The translations under genes and the position numbers were made by a program. A stretch of 64,000 nt of DNA, taken from Litorihabitans aurantiacus. GTDB lineage: Bacteria; Actinomycetota; Actinomycetes; Actinomycetales; Beutenbergiaceae. The stretch lies in NCBI RefSeq assembly GCF_030161595.1, contig NZ_BSUM01000001.1, forward strand, positions 2,790,001-2,854,000, in the 5' to 3' direction. This document shows, one piece after another, positions 8,699 through 16,201 of this stretch. The first letter of the stretch is position 1, and each line of letters opens with the position of its first letter. Under the pieces are notes generated by a model that did not search any database, had not been told where the DNA came from, and saw only the letters and a program-made list of their open reading frames with translations.

Positions 8699-9814
8699 AT
8701 GGGTGAGCAGGGTGTGTACTCCAAGCCGGGTGAGGCGTTCGAGCGGGACACCCGCTACATCACCACCCGCGTGACGCGCGACGGCGCGGAGGGGTGGCCG
8801 GTCGAGGCCGGGCGGTACCGGCTCGTGGCCGCCCGCGCGTGCCCGTGGGCGAACCGCACGCTGATCGTGCGCCGCCTCCTCGGGCTCGAGGACGCGATCT
8901 CGGTGGGGCTGCCCGGTCCGACGCACGACGAGCTGTCCTGGACCTTCGACCTCGACCCGGACGGGAAGGACCCCGTGCTCGGGATCCACCACCTGCGCGA
9001 CGCGTTCCTCGCGCGCGATCCGGAGTACCCGCGCGGCATCACGGTGCCGGCGCTCGTGGACGTGCCGAGCGGCGCCGTCGCCACGAACGACTTCGCGCAG
9101 ATCACGCTGGACCTCTCCACCGAGTGGACCGCGTTCCACCGCGACGGCGCGCCCGACCTCCTGCCCGCGGCCCACCGCGAGGAGATGGAGGAGGTCATGC
9201 GCCGCGTGTACACCGAGGTGAACAACGGCGTGTACCGCTGCGGCTTCGCCGGCTCGCAGTCCTCCTACGACGAGGCGTACGAGCGGTTGTGGACCTCGCT
9301 GGACTGGCTCGAGGAGCGCCTGACCACGCGGCGCTACCTCGTCGGTGACACGATCACCGAGGCCGACGTGCGGCTGTTCACCACCCTTGCCCGCTTCGAC
9401 GCGGTCTACCACGGGCACTTCAAGTGCAACCGGAACCTGCTGCGCGAGATGCCGGCGCTGTGGGGGTACGCGCGCGACCTGTTCCAGACGCCGGGGTTCG
9501 GTGACACGGTCGACTTCGCGCAGATCAAGAGCCACTACTACGAGGTGCACCGCGACCTGAACCCGTCGGGCATCGTGCCGCTCGGGCCGTCGCTGGACGG
9601 CTGGGTGTCGCCGCACGGCCGCGAAGAGCTGGGCGGCCGCCCGTTCGGCGACGGTACGGCACCCGGACCGGTGCGGGACGACGAGCGCGTCGACCCGGCC
9701 CACACCCCCTGCGCTGACCGCGAGAGACTTTGGGACGTTCCCGAGAGACTTCGGGGCGACCGCGAGAGACTTCAGGGCACCCGCGAGAGACTTCGGAACG
9801 ACCGCGAGCGATGA
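8699..9814 (+). CDS. Glutathionyl-hydroquinone reductase-like GST (Xi class)
   Basis: 371 residues. An N-terminal thioredoxin fold has the catalytic Cys in RACPWANRT. It is followed by Xi-class features: a WTFDLDPDGKDPVLG segment, an EWTAFHRDGAPDLLP loop, and the C-terminal helical domain with YEAYERLWTSLDWLEE-type sequence and YHGHFKCN. The enzyme reduces S-conjugated hydroquinones. An actinobacterium would use mycothiol rather than glutathione, so the true thiol is inferred. The last ~33 residues (RERL repeats) are encoded by a 21-bp DNA repeat array and are not part of the fold. A GTG nine bases upstream (8690) is an alternative start. Confidence 0.85.
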   Translation: MGEQGVYSKPGEAFERDTRYITTRVTRDGAEGWPVEAGRYRLVAARACPWANRTLIVRRLLGLEDAISVGLPGPTHDELSWTFDLDPDGKDPVLGIHHLRDAFLARDPEYPRGITVPALVDVPSGAVATNDFAQITLDLSTEWTAFHRDGAPDLLPAAHREEMEEVMRRVYTEVNNGVYRCGFAGSQSSYDEAYERLWTSLDWLEERLTTRRYLVGDTITEADVRLFTTLARFDAVYHGHFKCNRNLLREMPALWGYARDLFQTPGFGDTVDFAQIKSHYYEVHRDLNPSGIVPLGPSLDGWVSPHGREELGGRPFGDGTAPGPVRDDERVDPAHTPCADRERLWDVPERLRGDRERLQGTRERLRNDRER

Positions 9815-9877
9815 CGGCGGTCCGAAAGTCTCTCGGGAACACCCCAAAGTCTCTCGGGAACGCCCGAAAGTCTCTCG
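9721..9877. repeat. 21-bp repeat array with inverted half (CGAGAGACTT family)
   Basis: The core CGAGAGACTT occurs at 9721, 9742, 9763 and 9784, exactly 21 bp apart, with a decayed unit at 9805. Its reverse complement AAGTCTCTCG occurs at 9826, 9847 and 9868, again 21 bp apart. The array lies between two convergent genes and can fold into a long hairpin, so it may act as a bidirectional terminator. The same unit recurs at 46,865-46,920. Confidence 0.85.
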
Positions 9878-9888
9878 CGGAGGGTGGG

Positions 9889-10536
9889 TCAGGGGCGGAG
9901 CAGGGCCAGCGGCAGCACGACACCGTCGATCACGCGCTCCAGCAGCTCCGGTGAGAACACCTCGCCGGAGAACGCCTTCGCGTAGAAGATCACCGCGGGC
10001 CCCACGACGGCGATGAGGTCGAGATCGCGGTCGGGCGCCACCTCCCCGCGCACCTGGGCACGCTCGAGCAGACCGCGCAGCACCGTGACCCGGTCGCGCG
10101 CGAGCCGCTGGTGCAGCTGGTCGGCGATCTCGGGATGGTCCCGCGCCGGTCCGAGCAGGTCCGTGGCGGCGTCCTCGCGCGCCCGGTGGATCAGCGCGGG
10201 GATCGTCATGAGGTCACCGCGCAGGCTCCCGGTGTCCGGCACCGCGTCCAGCGTCAGCGCCGGGATCGCCGTCGTCATCGCCTCGACGGCGAGGTGCACC
10301 TTCGTGGTCCAGCGCCGGTACACGGTGGCCTTGCCGACCCCGGCGCGCTCCGCGACATCGTCCATCGTCATCGCGTCGAAGCCGCGCTCGACGAGCAGCT
10401 GGTGGGCGGCCGCGACGATCGCGGCGTCCTTCGCGGCGTCGCGACGCCGACCCGGACGGCGAGGTTCCGGCGCCTCGACCGCATCGAGCGGTTCGCGAAC
10501 CGCGGCGCCGTCGTCGTGCAGCTCGTCCTCCATCAC
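9889..10536 (-). CDS. TetR/AcrR-family transcriptional regulator of the divergent efflux pump
   Basis: 215 residues (GTG 10536; an ATG follows immediately at 10533). The helix-turn-helix lies at about residues 50-85: TMDDVAERAGVGKATVYRRW. The C-terminal ligand domain resembles TetR_C families with LIHRAREDAATDLLGPARDHP. It is transcribed away from a DHA2 efflux gene across 125 bp containing three 15-bp direct repeats, so it most likely represses that pump and itself. The inducer is unknown. Confidence 0.88.
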   Translation of the reverse strand: MMEDELHDDGAAVREPLDAVEAPEPRRPGRRRDAAKDAAIVAAAHQLLVERGFDAMTMDDVAERAGVGKATVYRRWTTKVHLAVEAMTTAIPALTLDAVPDTGSLRGDLMTIPALIHRAREDAATDLLGPARDHPEIADQLHQRLARDRVTVLRGLLERAQVRGEVAPDRDLDLIAVVGPAVIFYAKAFSGEVFSPELLERVIDGVVLPLALLRP

Positions 10537-10580
10537 GGCTCCATCCTCACCCGCGACGCGTCGCCCACGTCACACACCTT

Positions 10581-10625
10581 TTCCGATACCGGCGGTTCCG
10601 ATACTAGCGGTTCTGTATTAGCGTG
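10581..10625. promoter_or_regulatory. Three tandem 15-bp repeats, probable TetR operator
   Basis: TTCCGATACCGGCGG (10581), TTCCGATACTAGCGG (10596) and TTCTGTATTAGCGTG (10611) follow each other without spacing. The last two also contain the inverted pair ATAC-N10-GTAT. They sit between the divergent regulator and efflux genes and overlap the likely -10 (TATTAG) of the efflux gene. Confidence 0.6.
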
Positions 10626-10661
10626 CTGCTTCGCCAGCACCTCGCACCCCAGGAGCACGTC

Positions 10662-12206
10662 ATGTCCGCCACTCCGACCAGCTCGACCACCCCGCCCGCG
10701 CCGACAGCGACGACCGCGACCACCACCGCCGGCGACCACCGCTGGCTCGTCCTCACGACCCTCGCGCTCGCCCAGCTGATGGTCGTGCTCGACGCAACCA
10801 TCGTGAACATCGCCCTGCCCTCGGCGCAGACCGCCCTGGGCTTCGACGACAACGACCGCCAGTGGGTCGTCACCGCCTACGCCCTCGCGTTCGGCAGCCT
10901 CCTGCTCGTCGGCGGACGCCTCAGCGACATCCTGGGCCGCCGTCGGATGTTCCTCGTCGGACTCGTCGGCTTCGCCGGCGCGTCCGCGCTCGGGGGCATC
11001 GCCGACTCCTTCGGCACGCTCGTGGCCGCCCGGGCCCTGCAGGGCGCGTTCGCCGCCGTCCTCGCACCCGCGGCCCTCTCCTCGCTCACCACCACGTTCA
11101 CGCAGCCGCGCGAGCGGGCGCGCGCGTTCGGCATCTTCGGCGCGATCGCCGGCATGGGCGGCGCGATCGGCCTGCTCCTCGGCGGCCTCCTCACCGAGAC
11201 CCTGAGCTGGCGCTGGAACCTCTACGTCAACGTGCCGATCGCCGTCGTGGCCCTCGTGGGTGGGCTGGTCCTCCTGCCGCGTCACTCCGGCCGCGGCGCG
11301 CAGCGCCCCGCGGTGCTCGACGTCGTGCTCGGCTCGGGCGGTCTGTTCACCCTGGTCTTCGGCTTCTCGCAGGCCGAACCCCGCGGGTGGGGCGACGTGC
11401 TGACGTGGGGCCCGCTCGCCGTCGGCGTCGTGCTCCTCGTGGCGTTCGCGCTGCGCCAGCGCCACGGATCGGCCCCGCTGCTCCCGCTCCCGATCGTCAC
11501 CGACCGCGACCGCGGCGCCGCGTTCCTCGGCATCCTCGTGGCCGGCTCGGGGATGTTCGGTGCGTTCCTGTTCGTCACCTACTACCTGCAGTCGGTGCTC
11601 GGCTACTCGCCGATGCGCACGGGCCTGGCGTTCATGCCGATGGTGCTGGCGATCATCGTGACGGCGCAGCTGCAGACCAACCTGCTCGTGCCCCGGTTCG
11701 GGCCGAAGCTCCTCGTCCCCGTCGGCATGCTCGCGGGCGCTGCCGGGATGCTCAGCTTCACCCTCCTGGACGCCACCAGCACCTACCCCCACCTCCTGCC
11801 CGGCTTCGTCCTGCTCGGGATCGGGATGGGTTCGATCATGCCGGTCTCGATCCAGACCGCCACGCTCGGCGTCGCGCCCGCGCAGGCCGGTGCGGCCTCG
11901 GCGGCCGTCTCCACGAGCCAGCAGATCGGCGGCGCCATCGGCACGGCGGTGCTCAACACCATCGCGACGACGGCGACGGCCACCGCACTCGCCGGCGCCG
12001 CCGCGGGCGATCCCGCCGCACGGGTCGAGGCGGCCCTGCACGGGTTCTCGACGGCCTACACGTGGTCGGCGGGCATCTTCGCCGTCGGGTTCGTGCTGAC
12101 CGCGACGCTGTACCGCCGGCGCGGCGACCGTGCGGCGCGGGCGGCCTCCGCCGCCGAGCGGCCGGCGACGGTCGGCGCCGCGGACGCCCCCGCCCTCGCG
12201 CACTGA
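10662..12206 (+). CDS. DHA2-family (EmrB/QacA) multidrug efflux MFS transporter
   Basis: 514 residues from ATG 10662 with AGGAG ten bases upstream. Fourteen membrane segments are expected. DHA2 motifs are visible: VVLDATIVNIALPS in TM1 (motif D1), GGRLSDILGRRRMFLVG (motif A) and GIFGAIAGMGGAIGLLLGG in TM5 (motif C of antiporters). It likely exports hydrophobic cations or drugs by proton antiport. Control by the divergent TetR is indicated by the operator repeats. A strong hairpin (12252-12310) lies 46 bp after the stop. Confidence 0.92.
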   Translation: MSATPTSSTTPPAPTATTATTTAGDHRWLVLTTLALAQLMVVLDATIVNIALPSAQTALGFDDNDRQWVVTAYALAFGSLLLVGGRLSDILGRRRMFLVGLVGFAGASALGGIADSFGTLVAARALQGAFAAVLAPAALSSLTTTFTQPRERARAFGIFGAIAGMGGAIGLLLGGLLTETLSWRWNLYVNVPIAVVALVGGLVLLPRHSGRGAQRPAVLDVVLGSGGLFTLVFGFSQAEPRGWGDVLTWGPLAVGVVLLVAFALRQRHGSAPLLPLPIVTDRDRGAAFLGILVAGSGMFGAFLFVTYYLQSVLGYSPMRTGLAFMPMVLAIIVTAQLQTNLLVPRFGPKLLVPVGMLAGAAGMLSFTLLDATSTYPHLLPGFVLLGIGMGSIMPVSIQTATLGVAPAQAGAASAAVSTSQQIGGAIGTAVLNTIATTATATALAGAAAGDPAARVEAALHGFSTAYTWSAGIFAVGFVLTATLYRRRGDRAARAASAAERPATVGAADAPALAH

Positions 12207-12251
12207 TCAGCCCACGGCACCTTCCGGCGCCGCCCGGCATCGCCCCACCGC

Positions 12252-12310
12252 TTCGCTGCGCACGAATCGGGCCTTCAACCGCCGTGAAGACCCGATTCGT
12301 GCGCAGCGAA
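12252..12310. terminator. Perfect 20-bp-stem hairpin after the efflux gene
   Basis: TTCGCTGCGCACGAATCGGG (12252-12271) is exactly reverse-complementary to 12291-12310. After one mismatch the stem continues five pairs and closes on the loop ACCGCCG. It lacks a U tract but is very stable and lies 46 bp after the stop of the efflux gene. Confidence 0.6.
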
Positions 12311-12387
12311 CGATCCGGGGCGCCGGGGGCGCGGGGCAACGGGGCCGCGGGGTCACCGGGACACGGGGGCGCTCCGCCCTGGAACGA

Positions 12388-12421
12388 CACGAGGCCGGTC
12401 CCCGCGGGGACCGGCCTCGTG
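12388..12421 (-). terminator. Perfect 16-bp palindrome downstream of tRNA-Gly
   Basis: CACGAGGCCGGTCCCC and its exact complement flank a 2-nt centre (GC), starting 12 bp past the tRNA 3' end on the minus strand. It probably terminates the tRNA transcript, though the following T-run is weak. Confidence 0.6.
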
Positions 12422-12432
12422 CTGCGCTTCGG

Positions 12433-12503
12433 AGCGGATGACGGGAATCGAACCCGCGCTATCAGCTTGGGAAGCTGAAGTTCTACCATTGAACTACATC
12501 CGC
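12433..12503 (-). tRNA. tRNA-Gly, anticodon CCC
   Basis: 71 nt on the minus strand. The 5' GCGGATG pairs with 3' CATCCGC and the discriminator is U. The anticodon stem TCAGC/GCTGA closes the loop TTCCCAA, giving anticodon CCC. The T arm is CGGGTTCGATTCCCG. CCA is not encoded. It reads GGG codons, which are frequent in this genome. Confidence 0.95.
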
Positions 12504-12588
12504 ACGCCGCCACGACGGGCAGCGACACCCACTGTAACCGCTCGCGCGGACCGAGCGAAACGGACACGGCCGCAACGCCGCGCGGCGG

Positions 12589-12594
12589 TAGCGT
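12589..12594 (+). promoter_or_regulatory. -10 box of a probable leaderless promoter (dcd)
   Basis: TAGCGT ends 6 nt before the GTG at 12601, with no Shine-Dalgarno. Confidence 0.5.
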
Positions 12595-12600
12595 GAGCCC

Positions 12601-13179
12601 GTGCTGCTCTCCGACCGCGACATCACCGCCGAGCTCGACGCCGGGCGCGTGCGCCTGGACCCCTACGACCCCGCGATGGTGCAGCCGAGCTCGGTCGACG
12701 TCCGGCTCGACCGCTTCTTCCGGCTCTTCGACAACCACAAGTACCCGGTCATCGACCCCGCCCAGGACCAGAGCGAGCTCACGCGTCTGGTGGAGGTCGC
12801 CCCGGACGAGGCGTTCGTGCTCCACCCGGGCGAGTTCGTGCTCGGCGCCACGCACGAGCTGGTCACGCTGCCCGACGACGTCGCGGCCCGCCTCGAGGGC
12901 AAGTCCTCGCTCGGCCGCCTCGGCCTCCTGACCCACTCCACGGCCGGCTTCATCGACCCCGGTTTCACCGGCCACGTCACCCTGGAGCTGAGCAACGTCG
13001 CCACCCTCCCGATCACCCTGTGGCCGGGGATGAAGATCGGGCAGCTCTGCTTCTTCCGCCTCTCCAGCCCCGCGATGAACCCCTACGGCAGCGGCGCGTC
13101 CGGATCGCGCTACCAGGGCCAGCGCGGCCCGACGGCGTCGCGATCGCACCTGAACTTCCACCGCACCTCCGTGGAGTGA
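12601..13179 (+). CDS. dcd: dCTP deaminase
   Basis: 192 residues, normal for the family. It shows SDRDI.AEL at the N-terminus, [11 protein letters not shown], the EFVLGATHE strand, [11 protein letters not shown] (nucleotide-binding loop), and HVTLELSN with the catalytic Glu. The C-terminus ([13 protein letters not shown]) is the mobile lid. It deaminates dCTP to dUTP. Actinobacterial homologues such as that of Mycobacterium are bifunctional and also hydrolyse to dUMP, so this may be dCTP deaminase/dUTPase. It begins 98 bp from, and diverges from, the tRNA. The leaderless-type start supports GTG 12601. Confidence 0.95.
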   Translation: MLLSDRDITAELDAGRVRLDPYDPAMVQPSSVDVRLDRFFRLFDNHKYPVIDPAQDQSELTRLVEVAPDEAFVLHPGEFVLGATHELVTLPDDVAARLEGKSSLGRLGLLTHSTAGFIDPGFTGHVTLELSNVATLPITLWPGMKIGQLCFFRLSSPAMNPYGSGASGSRYQGQRGPTASRSHLNFHRTSVE

Positions 13180-13184
13180 CGGGG

Positions 13185-14198
13185 GTGAGCGCCGAGGCCG
13201 ACACCACCCGCGCGCCCCGGCTCGCACCCGCCGTCGCGGCCCACCACCACCTGCTCCTGCTCGCCGGAGACGTCGAGCCGGACGAGCTCGAGACCCTCGT
13301 GCTCTCGCTCGTGGTCGGCGCCCGGTGGACCACCCCGCCGTCGGCCACGCTGCCGGGCGTCCTGGACCTCCTGCCCGACGCCGACCGTCACTCCCGCGCG
13401 ACGCTCACCGGCCCCTGGGCCGCCGACGCCGCACGCGACGCGCTCGGCCTGCCGGAGTGGGCCGAGACCGTCGTCGTGGTCGACGTCGACCCCGAGCGGT
13501 CCGCGCCCGCCCCCGCGCTCGCGGGTGGCTACGGCGACCTGCTCGACGCGTTCGGGCTCACCCACCCCGAGGGCCTGGAGCGGCAGGTGCTCGACGTCGT
13601 GCACGCGTGCGCCCGCCGGCTCGCCGGAGCGGTGCGCACCAGCACGGGGGTGCTGCTGGAACCGCACCCCGACTCCGCCGTCGATCTCGTGGTGCACGCC
13701 CCGACGTGGCTCGACCCCGAGGCGCTCGCGCACGTGCTGGAGCCGGCGCTGCCCGGTCTGGAGCTCATGCCCGGGGCCGATGCCGCGGCCGCGGAGGGCC
13801 ACCACCTGGACGGGTACGGCGCGTCCTGGACCGATGTCCGGACCTCGAACGACGGCGAGGACGACGGCGCAGCGCACCTCGCGATCGACGTCGAGGCCGC
13901 GGAGGTGCTCCCGCCCGCGCTGCGCACAGCCGCGTGGACGAGCGGCGGCGTCCTGTCCTACGCCGTGCGGTGGGCCGAGCACGACCGGACGCCGACGGCG
14001 CGGGCCGGCCTGCGCCGTCGGGCCGGGATCCGGGCACGCATCGGGCGTGCGGCGCTCGCGCTGCACGAGGCCGTCGGCGGCGCGATCCTCGACGAGGACG
14101 GGTTCCTCGTCGCGCCGGAGCAGCTCGCGCAGGAGCTCGCGAACGACCCCCGCACGCCGGCGACCTACGGCAGCGTGACCCGGCGCAGCTGCGAGTAG
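13185..14198 (+). CDS. Hypothetical protein, 337 residues
   Basis: The GTG start lies 5 nt after the dcd stop and GGAG precedes it within dcd, so the two genes are probably cotranscribed. The protein is acidic and Ala-rich with no signal peptide, membrane segment or catalytic motif that I can recognise. Segments such as HHHLLLLAGDVEPDELETLV and HACARRLAGAVRTSTGV suggest a globular cytoplasmic alpha/beta protein. The 3' end overlaps the convergent beta-propeller gene by 34 bp. That is unusual but consistent with good coding bias up to the stop. Confidence 0.6.
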   Translation: MSAEADTTRAPRLAPAVAAHHHLLLLAGDVEPDELETLVLSLVVGARWTTPPSATLPGVLDLLPDADRHSRATLTGPWAADAARDALGLPEWAETVVVVDVDPERSAPAPALAGGYGDLLDAFGLTHPEGLERQVLDVVHACARRLAGAVRTSTGVLLEPHPDSAVDLVVHAPTWLDPEALAHVLEPALPGLELMPGADAAAAEGHHLDGYGASWTDVRTSNDGEDDGAAHLAIDVEAAEVLPPALRTAAWTSGGVLSYAVRWAEHDRTPTARAGLRRRAGIRARIGRAALALHEAVGGAILDEDGFLVAPEQLAQELANDPRTPATYGSVTRRSCE

Positions 14199-16049
14199 CT
14201 CTCCGTCAGGACGCCGTCCTCGAGCACGACGTCGATGTCGCCGTCACCGCCCATCCCGCCCACGACGGCGCCCGTCGCGCCGTCGAGCACCGTCCAGGTC
14301 TCGCGCTCGACCCCGACGAGCACGCGAGAGCCCGCCACCAGCACCTCCGGGTACTGCCGCGAGTCCAGCTCGGTGGTCCAGGCGATGCCGAGGGTGGCCG
14401 GGTCGAGCGCCGTGATCGTGACGACGGTGGCCTCGTCGTAGTCGTCGCGGTCCTCCTCCGTGACGAGGATCGGCAGGGCCGCGGTGCCGGTGACCTGCGG
14501 CCAGTCGTCGGCGAGGTCGAGCGGCTCGCCGAGGCGCCCGGTGGCCGCGTCGACCATCCGGTACTCCTCGCCGTAGTCACCGCCGTTGCGCGTGTAGTCG
14601 AGCGCGATCGCCACCGCGCCGTCGCGCCCGATGCTGGTGCGCAGCGAGACGTCCTCGCTGGACCACAGCGTGTCGCCGGCCACGGTCAGACCCTCGAGAC
14701 GGCGGTCCGTGCCGCCCTCGCAGACGACGACCTCCTCCACGATCGCGCCGGACCAGCACTCCTTCACGGCGGTCACGCCGGTGGAGTCCATCAGGACCGC
14801 GCCCATCGACCCGGACAGGACCGCGCCCTCGCCGACCGTCGTCAGCCGGGCCGAGCTGCTGAGCTCCCAGCCTCTCTCGTCGTCCTCGCGGGCGAGGCTC
14901 TCGATCAGCTCCCGGTCGAGACCGCCGACGTCCTCGCTCCAGACCGGCAGGCCGGCGTTGTTCCACCACCGCAGGGTGGTCGAGCCGTCCTCGGGGTCGA
15001 TCCGGTCCAGGGTCACGTACGCGGTCGTGGTCGCCGCGATCATCGCGACCGGCTGGGGGTGCGCCAGCGCTCGGTCTCCTCGCCCGAGGTGACGTCGTGC
15101 ACGACGGCGACGGTCGCGCCGTCCTCCTCGCCCGCGCAGGCCACGCGGGAGGCGAGCTCCGGCGTGCCGTAGGGGACGGCGGCGCACCGGGGGTCCTGCA
15201 TCGTCACGAGGTCGGTGCTCGAGCCGTCCGCGAGCGAGACCGACCGGACGGTCGCCGTGATCGTGTCGTCGTAGGGCGCGTCAGAGAACCTGCCGACGGC
15301 GTGCTCCCCCACGACCGCCATGCCGCCGACCGGCGTCGTGTAGGAGCGGGCGCCACCGATGGGGTCGCCGACCAGCCGCCCGTCGCTCAGCCGCGTGGAC
15401 CAGATCTCCTGGCTGGTGTCGGGCTCGCCGTCGACCACCGGGTCGCGCGGGTAGCTGCTCCCGCCGCTGCTCCCGCCCGACTGGATCCCGCCGACGACCG
15501 CGCCCACGAGCACGACGCCCGCGACGCCGAACACGACCCAGGGCACGCGCGACGTCGTCCGGCCCGTGCCGCCGCCGCGACCGCCGCCGCGGACCGGGTA
15601 GCCGGTGCGGGACGAGCCGGAACCGCCGGACCCACCGGAACCGGCCGATCCACCTCTGCCGCCGGAGCCCCGCGAGGGCGACGGCGAGACGGGGGCCGAG
15701 GGCATGCCCGGCTGCCGCGCCGGCGGTGTGCCGTAGAGCGCGGCACCGCCCGAGCCGCGACGACCGCGGTTGCGGGTCGGCGGGACGGGGGCGGGCCCGT
15801 CGGCGCCTGCACGCCGGAGGACGCCTGGGCGCTGGAGGGCGGGGTGATGCTCGAGCCGGCGGGGAGCACCGGGCGCCCGCCCGGCTGCATCGCGGGGTCG
15901 GTCGATCCCGACGTCGTCCCCGAGGACGATCCCGCGCCCGAACCCGACGTCGGCGGGGCGGGCGTGGCGGACGGCAGCGGGAACCCGGTCAGGCCCCCGC
16001 TGAAGTCGTAGGCCGGTGGCAGCTCGACGTCGTCATCCGGTTCAGGCAC
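14165..16049 (-). CDS. Membrane-anchored PQQ/WD-like extracytoplasmic protein, two frameshifts
   Basis: GTG 16049 opens PEPDDDVELPPAYDFSGG, a Pro/Ser-rich cytoplasmic segment. The frame slips near 15,800. It resumes with a Gly/Arg-rich linker, one membrane helix (WVVFGVAGVVLVGAVVGG) and an extracellular part with repeated strand blocks (TSQEIWSTRLSDGRLVG, WNNAGLPVWSEDVGG, IAWTTELDSRQYPEVLVAG). These look like PQQ-type propeller blades. A second slip lies near 15,060. Adding one base at each point gives about 628 residues. Several Cys (DPRCAAVP, RVACAGEE, KECWSG, VVCEGG) suggest extracellular disulphides. The function is unknown. Composition and blades are continuous across both slips, so errors are more likely than decay. 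Confidence 0.7.
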
Positions 16050-16201
16050 GCCACGAGGGTACGGCGTGGGACCGCGGCGGTGCGGAGACGGGTGCGCAAC
16101 GGGTGCGCACGGAGCCCGAGGCACGCATCACGTGGTCCGGGTACAGCCTGGCGGGTAGAGTAGACCACTGCTCCCCGCCGCCGCTACCAGACGGGACCGC
16201 G

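Noticed and set aside
9721-9877. CRISPR array
   Set aside because: The unit is 21 bp in total with an ~11-bp variable part, the second half is inverted, and there are no cas genes.
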